From NCBI GenBank assembly GCA_964020155.1, contig OZ026566.1:3296514-3331513 (forward strand): DNA of 35,000 bases, given 5' to 3'. Under the pieces are notes generated by a model. That model was not told where the DNA came from. It saw nothing but the letters and a program-made list of their open reading frames with translations, and searched no databases. The translations under genes and the position numbers were made by a program. Shown piece by piece: positions 14,834 to 27,100 of the stretch; the first letter of the stretch is position 1, and every line of letters starts with the position of its first letter. The DNA comes from Chondrilla cf. caribensis (lineage: Eukaryota; Porifera; Demospongiae; Chondrillida; Chondrillidae).

Positions 14834-17800
14834 TTAAATCATTTCCCAATCAGGATCAATATCTCCAGAGCTCCCTCCAATAAAAGTTTCCGTGAATGAA
14901 TCCTTGCTTTGGGGGATGCTGGTCGGCCCAGGCTTATATTTGATAACGCTTGTGCTTCTTTTCAATACGTTGTTATCTGCCGTGATTCCCCAAATCTGAC
15001 CATCTTGGGAGCAAGATATCCTCGTGAACTGTCCGGGAATAGGCTTCCAAGTGCGTCCCTCGACTTTCGCAGGCTGTACTCCATCTCGGCACAGAATCTG
15101 CCCCTCGGGTGTCAGGACCCACACGTGATGAGCACTAACACACACGTCCTTTCCCTTAGCTCCCTCCACAAGGACCCAGCCTTTCCCAATGGGATAGTCC
15201 GCAGTGGAACCTTTTCTCACGTAGATACTGAGTTTGGTGTCTATGGCCCAGACATACGATGGAGATGGCCCCATTGCAATCTTTGTCAGTGGGTGGGGCA
15301 ATCCTTCACGCTGCACAGGGATCCACACCTGAGCGAATCCGGATTCCTTGTCTTGTGCGAAGACGTCGAATCTGAACCAAGGCTCTCCTCTGTCGTCAAC
15401 AGCCCAGGAGCAATTACTTCCAAGGGATATACTCTGGATTAGTCTGTCCTTGAGCTGCGTCAGATCGACATTGTGCCACATTGTACCCAAAGGGTGGCGC
15501 TTGTCAAAGCCTTCTCGTGAGAACAGCGCATCCTCCGTAGCTACCCAGGAGGCATGCTTCGACCCAGCGGCAGCGAACACTGGGGATTGAAGGTCCATTT
15601 TGACCACCTCCCCCTGCATATCACAGGCAAACAACACACCATCATCTCGTACGAGCCATGCCACACCCCTTTTTCCAACCACGCCCCCAAGGGCAACTTC
15701 CTTCCAGGTTGATATATTAAAGAGGTCATCGTTAGTCACATGACCGTAGTGTGACCCGCTAAGTGAAGAGAGGCAAGCCAGAATAAGCCCAGTATTGTAG
15801 AGGATCCACACTCCACTCTTCCCATCAGTGGCCACACTGCAAGGGTCCTCGGATGTGAACATCGACTTGAACTTGAGAAGTCCTTGAAGCCCGTGATGTT
15901 CCGCACTGGGATCACTGTTCTTCACGACCACTTCCCACCAGGGACCACACCCACAGGGGGTGTGTTTAGAGATTCCCCTTCTGAAGAATACCTGACCTTG
16001 CTCACCAACAATCCAGACCACCTCTTCCGCGACAGAAACATGACAAACAGGACACGGAGCAGTAACAGGCTCCCAATCTGTCCCTATTGGTCCATTTGAA
16101 AACCCAGTCCTCACCAGCAGCTGATGGTCCTTTGTGAGGGCCCATACTGCTTGGCCCCAGCAAGACAACTTCACAATATCAGAAGACCCCACGACTTCAT
16201 TCCAGACTTTCCCCTTTGGATTAGAACCACTAACATTGCTTCTGTACAAGAGTCGGCCTTTTTCACACAAAACCCACGCTCCGTTGACTCCAAAACCAAC
16301 AGAGGTTGCTGCCACCTTCTTTTGCTTCATCTCGAGGGCTTGCCAACTTTTCACCACCATCTTGCCTTTTTGCGGAACGAGCGTCTTGACCAGGATCCCC
16401 TTACCCGAGACCCCCCACAGCAAATCCCCTTTGGGACTCACAGCTAGGTCTTGCAACGTCACTGACAGATCTGTGGTCCACTCTGGACTCAGCTCATTCG
16501 GGAGAGCAATCAGGGTGCGGTGCCAGATGCCACCCTTGGAGTCAACCGCCCACAAATGATCGTTGGATGCATACAAGGATGTCACCTGGTGCCGAGTGGG
16601 AGGGGGAGTAATGGGAATCCAGCGATCTTCGGAAACGCTGACTTGGTCAATCACGTCATCATCGCTATGTCCATCATCATCATGGACGGTTTCAACCCCT
16701 GCAGAAACGGTTTGAACATCTTCTCCACCCACCACATCTGTGGGATTATCTGTCTCTTCGACAATGTCTTTGGCTGTTGTAGGATGTGACACAATTCCCA
16801 GTGGTTCTGAGGGTTTATGGTCCTCTCTACTATGTATTTCGGGGAGGTTCTGGTGGGTCACTTCTGTGTCAAGTTCCGTAACTGGAGTAGGAGAAATATC
16901 AACAATTCCAGTGTCGCCAACTACAGCTGGTTGAGAGTGAGTCTGAACATTCGTGACTCCACTCTCACTTGTACTGGTATCCTTTAGAGTGGATGACACT
17001 TCATCTTCACCTCTGACATTAGTCCCTGTCCTTGAGGTTTTCTCCTCGCTCTTGACATCACAAGGTGCAACGACACTTGGAGTTAATTCAACAACTTCTT
17101 TGTGTGTCTCCAATTGTGAATCTTCTGGAGAAACTTTGCTCTTGGGTTTTTCAACGCATTGCTCTTTGGACTCATCCCTTTCCTCGACAATGGTATTCTC
17201 AGCTTCTGGTGGAGAGGATTTAGTTAGCTGTAGGGTGCTTGCATCCCTCTTGACGACAGCCTCGATCTTAGGGTACTCCTTCACAACAGGGGATAAGGGA
17301 GTGGAAGGTGCGGACGACCGAGCTGGAGGTCTATGAGGCGACTGTGGAGAGGTGCTGGTTTGAGCTGTGAGGGGGACAGAAGTGACATCATAACACATGT
17401 ACTAGTCACGATAGTGTGCATTCAGACAGCGTGGAAAACAGATAATTTGATTCAGAAGACAAAACACAATACAGAATGTGGTTTTGACACAAGTGAGCAA
17501 GCTGAGACGAATACACTCAATCTACACATGTGTGTACTTACACAAGTGGAGAACACACATCATGCGACCGTGACACATATATGCACGCACATATGTACAT
17601 ATGCACCTGCTGGCTTTTTTTTCTTTTTCTTCACTTGTTTGACAACTGAGCCAAAGTCTTGGTCCACATTGAAGTCAGCAAGCCTTTTCATCTGGGATTC
17701 CTTCTCAAGAAGGGCCAATGGACGGATATCAACAGAGGAGGATAATTTCCCAGAAGAGGTAACTTCTTTCTCCTTGTTCGCTTCCTTAGTAGATTTTTTA

Positions 17801-20800
17801 GCTGGTGACCTTGTTTCTTTGTCAGATTTTGTAGTTGGTGAGTCTGTTCCTTCATCAGATTTTGAAGTTGGCAGTGCTGACTTTCTGTCAGATTTGGAGG
17901 TAGACATTCCCGCCTTACTCACTGTACTACTTGGGATTACAGCTTTAGGAGACTCTTTTGGTAGTAGGTCCTCTGTTGGTAGGACAGCCCGGTGGATGAA
18001 CTTCTGAAGATCTGTCCTGATAGAGAGTTTCCTCACGGTCGCCTTCTCTCTCTCTCCGTGAGAGAGCATGTAGATGTGGTCATTGCAGGGGCAAACGGAC
18101 AACACATCGCGGGCATGACAGTGAGTGCCTATGATCCTGACATTTGCAGGATCTAGCACCCAGAGGTAGGTCTTATTGAAGGTGACCAGGTACCTGCTGT
18201 GCCAGGGATACAGGAGGGAGAAGTGGATGTCTTCGGGGGGCGGAGGGAAATCAATGTCTTCGTTCAGCAGCATGATGGGTGGCCCCAAGGATGACACCAC
18301 TGCCGACTTCAACTTTATCGTGGACAACACCTACGTACGTACATACACACATACATGGTTCAACATAGTTCACACACTATCATGTACATACATGCATAGT
18401 TCATATCGTAGTACATATGTATGTATGTACATACAGTGAATTCTTATTAATCACTGCAATATGTTCTTCAAGGATATGGTAAAATTAACTGGATATTCAT
18501 TACTATTTGGACATAATATTGGTACTGGGAATTTGTGGCAGACGAGAAGGTTTGTGGATACAGCAGTGGTGGATTAATAAGAATTCACCGTACATACATA
18601 TCGTGGGGGAGGGGACGTTTGACACATAATACCACCAATACAGCCGTGCATACATAGGTGACAACAGACGTACTGTATGTACAAACATGCAGTAGACCAC
18701 ATGATGAACTAGAAAATCAATTGACCGAAATAGTAGATCCTTTTGTGTTGAGGATCATTTCACATTCAGTAATTCAAGTGTTTATATCTGATATCTGAAA
18801 CAAGTGAATTTTCTACTGTTCTGAATCAAATTGTCACAACTTCTAAGCCCTACCTCCATCACTACCACAGTCCTACCTCCCTCACCACCACAGTCCTACC
18901 TCCCTCACTACCACAGTCCTACCTCCCTCACTACCACAGTCCTACCTCCCTCACCACCACAGTCCTACCTCTCTCACCACCACAGTCCTACCTCCCTCAC
19001 TACCACAGTCCTACCTCCCTCAGTACCACAGTCCTACCTCCCTCACTACCACAGCCCTACCTCCCTCACCACCACAGTCCTACCTCCCTCACTACCAAAT
19101 TCCTACCTCCCTCACTACCACAGTCCTACCTCCCTCACCACCACAGTCCTACCTCCCTCACCACCACAGTCCTACCTCCCTCACTACCACGGTCCTACCT
19201 CCCTCACTACCACAGCCCTACGTACCTCCCTCACTACCACAGCCCTACCCCCCTCACTACTAAACCTTTCTTTTCTCACTACCAAGATTTCTCAGTCAAA
19301 CTAACCTCTCCTTTGTTGTCCGTACACCAAATACGGAACCCTGGTCTTGCAACAAAAGCCTGATTGGGATCAATGTCATGGAGGCCAAAACATCCACCAT
19401 AGGGGCCAGTCTTTCGCTGTGACTGTCCAATCTGCTTCAACCTCCCGGTGGACAGCTCCATCATCAGAGAACAGGTCAGTGAGGATACGAGCAAATCCCC
19501 ATGGGAAAAGCTGAGCTGGCAAATGTTCCACCCGCCATTGAGCAGTGTACTGGCAGAGCAGGTCCCCTGGAAGAGAGAGAGCAAGAGTACAAACCTGAAG
19601 GAGCATCTCTGTGAGAAAATAGAACGAAACACATTTGCACTAGGCTGTTCAGAATTGTACACATGTCAGCTGCAATCCTGCTGAAGTATGGTTTAGGCTC
19701 ATAATGGATGAAATGCAAGGAGAACAGGTTTTTATGTACAGTACATACCTACATGCACTGGAGTACACACTGGTACATACAATGATGCATACACTGGTAT
19801 ATACACATAAAAATGTACACACACTGGAGTACATACATACATACATACATACATTGGTGCATAAGCTCGTACATGTGCTAGTGCATACACTAGTGCACAC
19901 ACTGTTACATATGGTACATACATTGGTGCATGCAGTTGTGTAATACTATTCACAATCAGTACAGTTTCTGCATACGAACAAAGCAGCGCACCTTTTCATA
20001 CTGAAAGTCAACTTGGACGAGTTTTCCATCGGTGTAGCCAACAAACAGTCTCTCTCCACTGTCATCCCACTCCAAAGCGCTTACAGTGGTGTTGCTAGCT
20101 TCATGGACTATATATCGCTTAACGTTGGTCTCGGCCTCACGGATATTTGAGAACAACACAGTGACGGTGTCCCCGTTTGAGCAGCCATAGGCCAGACCTT
20201 GTACACACGGATTAATCTTCACCACAGTCACTGAATGTTTACTCTCCTGCTAAATGAAAACAAATAGTGAACTTCACAGAGTTTCACTTTGCTAACATAT
20301 ACCACCACATGGTATTGAGCAGACTACCACATGGTACAGAGCAGACAACCACATGGTACAGAGCAGACTACCACATGGTACAGAGCAGACTACCACATGG
20401 TACAGAGCAGACTACCACATGGTACAGAGGAGACTACCACATGGTACCATAGATACTCTATACTACGTACCTTATGGTGGTACAAAGCAGACCACCACAT
20501 GGAAAGTTAGTATGGTTGTTCTCTGGCTCCAGCACACAGTACTCCACACTCAACAAAGGATTGAACGAATGTCTATTCACTTTCACACGGATAGGTACCG
20601 CCGGTATTGATTGGGACACATGCATGCCCAATGAAACATCAAAGCCCGCTCAGGTCGATATTAACAAACAAACAACAGTACCCAGTGCCGACTGCCAAAG
20701 GACTTACTTTGAACGTTCGGAAAAACCACGAGTATAGGTCGTAGACCACCACCAGACCCTTGGTAGACCCAAGGGCGAGGTATCGCGAAGAAGCATCCAA

Positions 20801-21012
20801 GCAAGTGTAGAACACACTCTCCCGCATTAAACCGTGGTGACGAGGAAGGGAAGTATTCAACTCGGTTAAAGGTTCATATTCGAGCACCAAAGGATCCTTA
20901 AGGTCTGCAAGAGGTTATTGCAACAGCATTGAACATTAGAATTGAAAAATAAGTGATAGTGTGCGAACTTACCATTTTCAGGCTCATTACTGCCATTTCC
21001 TTCTTCCTCCAT
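14834..21012 (-). CDS. TECPR2: Tectonin beta-propeller repeat-containing protein 2 (TECPR2)
   Basis: Six exons, 20973-21012 (ATG at 21012, AAAATGG), 20708-20904, 19992-20249, 19306-19566, 17607-18330 and 14834-17364, phases consistent, 1336 residues (the human protein is of similar size). The N-terminal third is a WD40-type propeller including SRYLALGSTKGLVVVYDLYS and a TECPR2-like QIGQSQRKTG...ARPGFRIWCTDNKGE block. A Lys run, a low-complexity Ser/Thr/acidic linker (about 350-735) and tectonin repeats of the W-x-x-V/I, A-x-D-x-x-G type (about 740-1300) follow. The protein ends in DWEMI, a W-x-x-I LC3-interacting motif preceded by acidic residues; vertebrate TECPR2 also ends in a LIR. TECPR2 is an ATG8-binding autophagy and ER-exit-site/lysosome-tethering factor, and its loss in humans causes a hereditary neuropathy. 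It sits between two inverted ROCO kinases and shares a 130-bp promoter with ROCO B. A GT donor within TGCATATG follows the Lys-rich end of exon 5. Confidence 0.92.
18434..18590. mobile_element. MITE, family A copy 2
   Basis: 157-bp element with TA on both sides (18432-18433 and 18591-18592) and near-perfect terminal inverted repeats CAGTGAATTCTTATTAATC. It is homologous to 6564-6738 with internal deletions. It lies in TECPR2 intron 4. Confidence 0.83.
18845..19265. repeat. 23-bp pyrimidine-rich minisatellite
   Basis: About eighteen units of CCTACCTCCCTCACYACCACAGT inside TECPR2 intron 4. On the gene strand it is purine-rich (GGGAGGTAGGACTG). The Ser/Leu/Pro/Thr plus-strand ORF is an artefact. 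Confidence 0.92.
19567..19991. other. TECPR2 intron 3
   Basis: 425-bp intron. About 19735-19935 is a degenerate array of ACATACACTGG/ACATAC words; the rest is unique. Confidence 0.7.
20250..20707. other. TECPR2 intron 2 with 22-bp minisatellite
   Basis: 458-bp phase 0 intron. Positions 20300-20450 hold about seven units of ACCACATGGTACAGAGCAG plus ACT. The remainder is unique. Confidence 0.8.
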
Positions 21013-21075
21013 TTTGCAGTCCCGTTTGATTTTAACGCGAACAAAACGCAATCAAAGCGCAAAACTGAAAGGTTC

Positions 21076-21085
21076 GTCACGTGAC
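21076..21085. promoter_or_regulatory. Perfect CLEAR-type palindrome GTCACGTGAC
   Basis: Exact 10-bp palindrome equal to the vertebrate CLEAR consensus bound by TFEB/TFE3/MITF. It is 64 bp from the TECPR2 ATG and 58 bp from the ROCO B ATG. Binding is inferred only; USF-type factors also use CACGTG. Confidence 0.6.
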
Positions 21086-21089
21086 CACA

Positions 21090-21119
21090 ATGGACGCCTA
21101 CTCGGAAGACCGCCTCTGA
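21090..21119 (+). other. Short upstream ORF in ROCO B leader
   Basis: ATG in good context (CACAATGG) followed by nine codons (MDAYSEDRL) and TGA, ending 23 bases before the ROCO B start. It would act on translation only if the mRNA starts upstream of 21090. Confidence 0.4.
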
Positions 21120-21142
21120 GAGAATTTGGGAAGAATACAGCC

Positions 21143-24100
21143 ATGAGTGATAAACTTCACAAATACTGCCATGAAGGGAACTACGATAAAGTTAAGAAAC
21201 AGTTGGCGGAAATGGAACGTAGAGGAGTGAACATTCCTGCCAAATTGTCGCAGAAGTTGGGCGTTTTTGGCTACACTCCTCTTCACGACGCTGCCACAGA
21301 AGGACACCCGAAAGTCTTACATCTCCTGATTCAATATGGAGGTGTCGTCAACTCCAAAGCCAGTAGCGGTTACACTCCTTTGCACCTGGCCGCATCGGCG
21401 GGACACGTGGATTGCGTTCGTGTACTCGTGGAAGGGAATGCGGACATTAACGAGAAGGACGACTACAGGCAGAGTCCTCTCCAGTCAGCAGAGCGCGGGG
21501 CCAGATCGGATGTAGTCAGAGTCTTGCGATCAGCAGGTGAGACGCTGTTATTCCCCAAATATTTTGACCGCGTTGGATTTGTAGGGTGGGGGTGGAGTGA
21601 GGGCGAGGGGGTGGGGAATGGGTAGGGGGTGGAGTGAGGGCGAGGGGGTGGGGAATGGGTAGGGGGTGGAGTAAAGGCGGAGGGGGTGGAGTGAGGGGTA
21701 GGTGTAAGGTGAGGGTTAGTATGGTGAGGTCAGCTACTCCAGGCAGTACAGTGCTGTTGCTTCTATTCAGGAGTCAATTAGTAGCAACTTGAACACGCAT
21801 TGTTTACTCACCAGACAAGGCTAGCCGATACAACAGGGAACTTCCTCCCTTACTAACTGGCAATATTGAAGACATTAGAAGATATCTGCACAATTGTTTT
21901 GCCTTCCACCCATACCTGCATATCAAAGTGCGGTTTGGTTCACTCCCTCTTGAGTTAGTGCTGCATGCGCTGTACAAAGTGCTGCCATTTGCGGTTGCAG
22001 TCCATTTGCAGAGCACTTTTCAGTACCCTCCACTGCAGAAAGATCTCTCTTTGGGCAATCCGACTGCAAATAGCACTACTCCACACAACGTGCACGTCGT
22101 ACATACTTGTATCAGTAGGAAATCACCATGGTAACAGTAACAAGAAATACTCCATTCTTGGGCACAGTGCATGGCTGTTGCCATGATGATTTCCTATATT
22201 CGTTCAGGTGGGAAAGGTGGAGGAATGGTAGTGTTCCATGTTGATGGGTTGGAGAGGGAGTGCACGAGGATTGGGTTGTGAATGCACATGTACTTTACAT
22301 GATTCAATTGTAGACCCTGTGGACTGTATAGGGTCTATGATTACATCATTTGTCAAAGGTCTGTGTTTCTGCATGTGTGTACCTATGTACGCTGTGTTTG
22401 GGAGAGAGACCATTTTGAAACCACACTATGTTTGAAGATTACTATCAGTAGATTCATTTTCAGTTTCGTGTTTTTGTAGTTAGCAGTAACCTTTGTACAG
22501 GTCAACCTTCATACAGATCAATGCTTGGATTACTTGATAATCTGACACCATGATGAGATAATTCCTTGATAATCTGACCCCTCTATCTTTATGGAATATG
22601 CATATGTACGTATATGCATGAATTCAGAAATGTCCATCTGCACTGTGTGTGCTCTACAATGAATTGAGTCAGTGTGGTCCTGTTGTTTTTAATGTTTTTT
22701 TTTCGTACAACTTATCTACGTATTCTGTATTATCCCCATGTGTGTAACGTGTACTTCACTTGTTGTGTTTGCCTCCATTTACAGCAATCATAAAAGCAGT
22801 GGAGACAAATTCCGTCACTTTAGACAGCCTTCTCCGTGTCCAGAGAGACTCGCTAGAGGCAGACTGTCTGCAGCGTGCCCTGATGGTAGCCGTGACAATG
22901 GGGAATGCTGTCTCTGCCGGAAAACTGATCAGCAAAGGGAAGGAATCGGTAGACCTAGACGTTGCCTTCGAAAAGGCAAAAGAAATTAAGGCCTTTGCTG
23001 TACAGGGCCTGCTTCTGATGGTGAAAGCTACACAGGAAGATGATCACTTGCTCATCCTCACACTGTTTGGCTTGGAAGTCCCTGATTACAGGAATTCCCT
23101 TATAGAGTACCCGGATTTCCCCTTGGTCCAAAATGCAGTTAAGAATCGAGAAGTGTCCACAACTGTTGCCATCGACATTGCCCGCCGTAAGCAAAGCACG
23201 CTGGTTCGGGAGGAGTTGCTGATGCGGACGGATGTGAACAAGGCAGAAGGAGTGGTCGGATGGTACGGCCTTCGCCTGACGGATATTGAGATATCCTGGT
23301 TCAAGAGAATCCATTGGGTGAAGAAGCTCCAACTAGCGAAGAATGAATTCAGGTGCATTCCAAGTCAAATTGGGAACTACTTGAAGAATGTTGTCAAGCT
23401 GAACCTCCAGTATAACATTTTGGAAGAATTCCCGCGCTGTCTCCTGGAATTGCCCAGCATCCAAGAACTCAATCTCTCGTACAACAAGCTCCAGGACATT
23501 CCAGAAGTCCACGAATGGTCCAACTCACTCACAGTCGTGGACCTGTCCCACAACGAGCTCTCCACTCTTCCACTGTACTGCGAGGCACCCAACTTGAAGA
23601 GGCTCAGTCTGAGTCACAACAAGTTCCGTCAGGTCCCGATGTGCGTGTGCTCTTTCACTCACCTCCAGCACTTGGAGCTGGGGCACAATCCAGACATATT
23701 GAGCTTGCCAGTTGAAATGGGACGGCTGCAGAACCTAAGCTTTCTGGACCTCGAAGGCCTCAATGACATCAATGACCCACCAAAGAGTATCCGAGGCGAA
23801 GCAAAGCACTGTATCAACTTCCTCAACCAGAAGTTACGTAGTACTCAAGGCTACTACCGCATGAAGCTGATGCTGGTGGGGAAGCAGGAGAGAGGGAAGA
23901 CCACTTTGGTGGCCCGGCTTCAAGGAAGAGATGTGAAGGAATCCGACAACCAGTCCACCGTGGGGATCGATGTGAGCGAGTGGCGATGCAGTCCGCGCAC
24001 TATTGGCAAGCAGTTCACTTTCAACATTTGGGATTTCGGTGGCCAGGAGGAATACTATGCCACCCATCAATGCTTCCTCACGGAACGCTCTCTGTATCTT

Positions 24101-27100
24101 CTCGTGTGGAACATCACCCACGGCGAGGAAGGTGTCAAGGAGTTGAAGCCCTGGCTGGACAACATTGCATTGCGAGCTCCTCACTCAAGAGTGATCATCG
24201 TTGCCACACATTACGACAAAGTCAGCGAAGAAGACCGCTTACCAGACGGGGCTGCTCAAGTTCTATTACAAAATGTGGCTACACTGGCTGGAAACTATGC
24301 AAAAAAGCTGCAAAGTTAGTATGTGTGTTTGTCCATGTATATTATTGTGTATATGGGATTTCATGGTTGGGTAGGTCTTGTTGCACATAAGCCTGTGCAA
24401 GGCCTATGATGGACAAAATGGGATTTCATCCTTGTTTTCTCTCTTTTTGACAACAGTTCATCGAGTCACGTTTGTCGGTCTTCATGGAAGGCTGGATAAC
24501 TTGGAACACTTGAAGAAGCTGATCTACGATGCAGCTGCAGAATACACCATAAATGGAGATAAGGTGATGGGCCGCTCCATCCCTGCCAGCTACCATGCTC
24601 TGGACACCCACCTGGCTCAAATTCAGAAAGATATTCGACAGAATCAGGGTAACCCCATAATGCACGCGCCGGAGTTCAGGGATATGATTCGATCTCGCAA
24701 CCTGGCCGACATCTACTCGGACGAGGAGGTGAAGACTGCAACGTTGTTCCTCTGTGAAGTAGGGTCCCTCCTGCACTACGACGACAGGAAGAACAACCTG
24801 GACGACTTGTACTTTGTGGACCCTCGCTGGCTGTGTGACATGATGTCCACCGTGGTGACCATCGAACAACGAAACCCCTATGTCAAGAATGGGATTATCC
24901 ATCATTCCAGTTTGCCTCTACTCTACAGAGGAAAGCAGTTCCCGACAGAGTTCCTGGAGCAGTACCTGGTTCTTCTGGATCGCTTTGAAGTTGCTCTTCC
25001 TCTGGACCAAGACAAGAATTTGATCCTGATTCCTTCGATGCTCCCAGATGTGAGACCCGATGATATCGATAAACCAGATGACCACGTTTGCTATGAGCGT
25101 TACATCCAGTTCGATGTTCCCACTCCTCCGGGGTTCTGGAGTCGGCTACTTGCTCGCATAATGCACACCCTAGCCTGTGTAAGGAGCTTGCTGGAGCTAC
25201 CATGTGCAGACATCATCAAAAGCTTCATTGAAGCTTCACCGAAGGTTGTCGAGGAAGAGCAGAATAATTCTCAGAAGCAGAATAAGCCAAAGAACAAGCC
25301 AAGAGTGAAGACACAGTCTGTTGGTGTTTTTGAGAGGTCTTACTCAACTGGAAAACGGAGGTCCTTACCCAATCCTACAAGTGGAGAATTCTTGTCTAGT
25401 AGTGGTGCCTTTGGCATAGGAGAAGGCACTGTTATTGAGGAGGAATCGAAGCCCGAGATTTCCAACCCGCACATAACCCTCCCCTTGCCACAACCCATGA
25501 TAAGCCATGAAGGTAAAGTACTGAAGTACTGGAAAACAGGGATCTGTTATCGAAAATCCGACCTGTACCTACTGGTGGAAGAACTGGAAGGCACTGTTGA
25601 TCCCGACCTCCATGGTGTCCACATTGTAGTAACCCCGGGAGTTGAGGGCTGCACCGCCTACGGTCAGGTTGTCGACTTAGTCGTGAACTTGGTTGAGGAG
25701 TGGTATTCGGGTTTGCTCAAGACAAAAGGGTCAAACTGCATGCTGGACCAGTTGATCCTGTGTATCGAGTGTTTGAAGGAAAAGCGAGAAGATCCGTTTA
25801 AGTTCGAGAGAGAGGACCTGATCCGGAGAATCAAGGACAAGGAGCCAGAGATTGAGTGTCCCTCTGGGAAACACATTGTATTGCTCGTCGACCTCGCTCC
25901 CGACCTCTTTCTTGCTGATATTGACAGACGATTTGTTCTGGAGCAGGAGGAACTCAAATTCAGTCGAGAAGATGAAGAGCGTCTTGGAACTGGAGCATTT
26001 GGTTCTGTTTTCCGTGGCCACTGTCGTGGACAGTCTGTAGCTGTGAAGTTATTTCTGTCAGATGGGAAAAATGATTCTCTGGAGTCCTTCAACCAGCTCA
26101 GGACCGAGGCACAAGTTCTCAAACGAAACAACCACCCTTGTCTGGTGAGCATGGTGGGCGTTCTCGTGTTCCCTTACCCGGCCTTAGTGATGGAGGAGGC
26201 TCCGATGGGATCATTGGATGTTCCACTGGTAAAGAAGAAGATAGCCATCTCAAGAGTGGTCCTGTTCAGAATAGCTGCTCAGATTGCCTCAGCTCTCAAG
26301 TTTCTGCATGGTCTGTCCTACATCTACCGAGACCTAAAGGCAGCCAATGTGCTCCTGTGGTCACTAGAGTTAGACCAGCTGATCAACTGTAAACTGGCAG
26401 ACTTCGGTATCGTAGCATCTGCAGCTCCCATAGGCGTGAAAGGAGCTCAAGGAACAGTAGGTTTCATTGCCCCGGAGGTCGCATACGTTGGAGCCAACCA
26501 CAGTAGGGCCACATACGATTTCAAAGCAGATATCTTCTCCTATGGCATGACTCTCTACCAGATGATAAGCCGAAGGAACCCTTATTATGACGTGAAGCAT
26601 ATCCACATATCACCTCAAATCGAACAAGGGAAAAGACCAAAGTTTGTTGAGTTTCCTGTCTCCAGAACTGGCCTGTACTTCATGACGTCCTTGATGAAAA
26701 GGTGCTGGAAGCAATCCCCCACCGACCGCCCATCCACTTATGAGCTCATCCCACGATTGATGAATCCTCGCGTTCAACTCACAATGGGCATCCACCACAT
26801 TGAGAGTTCCTCCAGAATGTCACTTAGAACAGCCTGCTGCTGTGTCCTCTACTCCCACTCAAAGCCCTATCAGGTTGACTACTCTGAACCACCCACCGTG
26901 GAATTCTGGATTTGCTGTGACAACTACAAAGGTGCGGAAATCTTCGTCTATGAGGCCAACAGCATGGCATTGCTCAAAAGGCACCAGATTAACAACAACC
27001 AAATAGGGTACATGTCGGTGTGTGGAGACAATGTGTGGGTGGCGTCTCGCGCCGGCCTGGAATATGGTGTGAACGAGATCTACAAGGCTGCCTCTCACCA

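Larger units (their letters stand above)
18331..19305. other. TECPR2 intron 4
   Basis: 975-bp intron made largely of a MITE (18434-18590) and a 23-bp minisatellite (18845-19265). Nothing recognisable lies between them. Confidence 0.8.
21013..21142. promoter_or_regulatory. 130-bp bidirectional promoter, TECPR2 / ROCO B
   Basis: Start codons at 21012 (minus) and 21143 (plus) face away from each other with only 130 bp between. The palindrome GTCACGTGAC sits near the middle, and a 9-codon upstream ORF lies on the ROCO B side (21090-21119). No TATA box is visible. Confidence 0.8.
21537..22784. other. ROCO B intron 1
   Basis: 1248-bp phase 1 intron. It contains a G-rich tandem repeat (21585-21720), an inverted-repeat-rich part (about 21955-22200) including the hairpin at 22116-22196, and otherwise unique AT-rich sequence with a T run near 22700. 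Confidence 0.78.

Noticed and set aside
18831..19304. 157-codon Ser/Pro/Leu/Thr plus-strand ORF.
   Set aside because: It is a translation of the 23-bp minisatellite in TECPR2 intron 4.
22495..22580. Possible further MITE (TACAGGTCAACCTTCATACAG end, repeated TTGATAATCTGAC).
   Set aside because: No matching inverted end or target duplication could be found.
23834..24184. Antisense ORFs over the Roc and COR exons found in both kinases (also 12021-12410 and 24426-25203).
   Set aside because: They mirror the conserved sense codons; their similarity between copies follows from the sense-strand identity.
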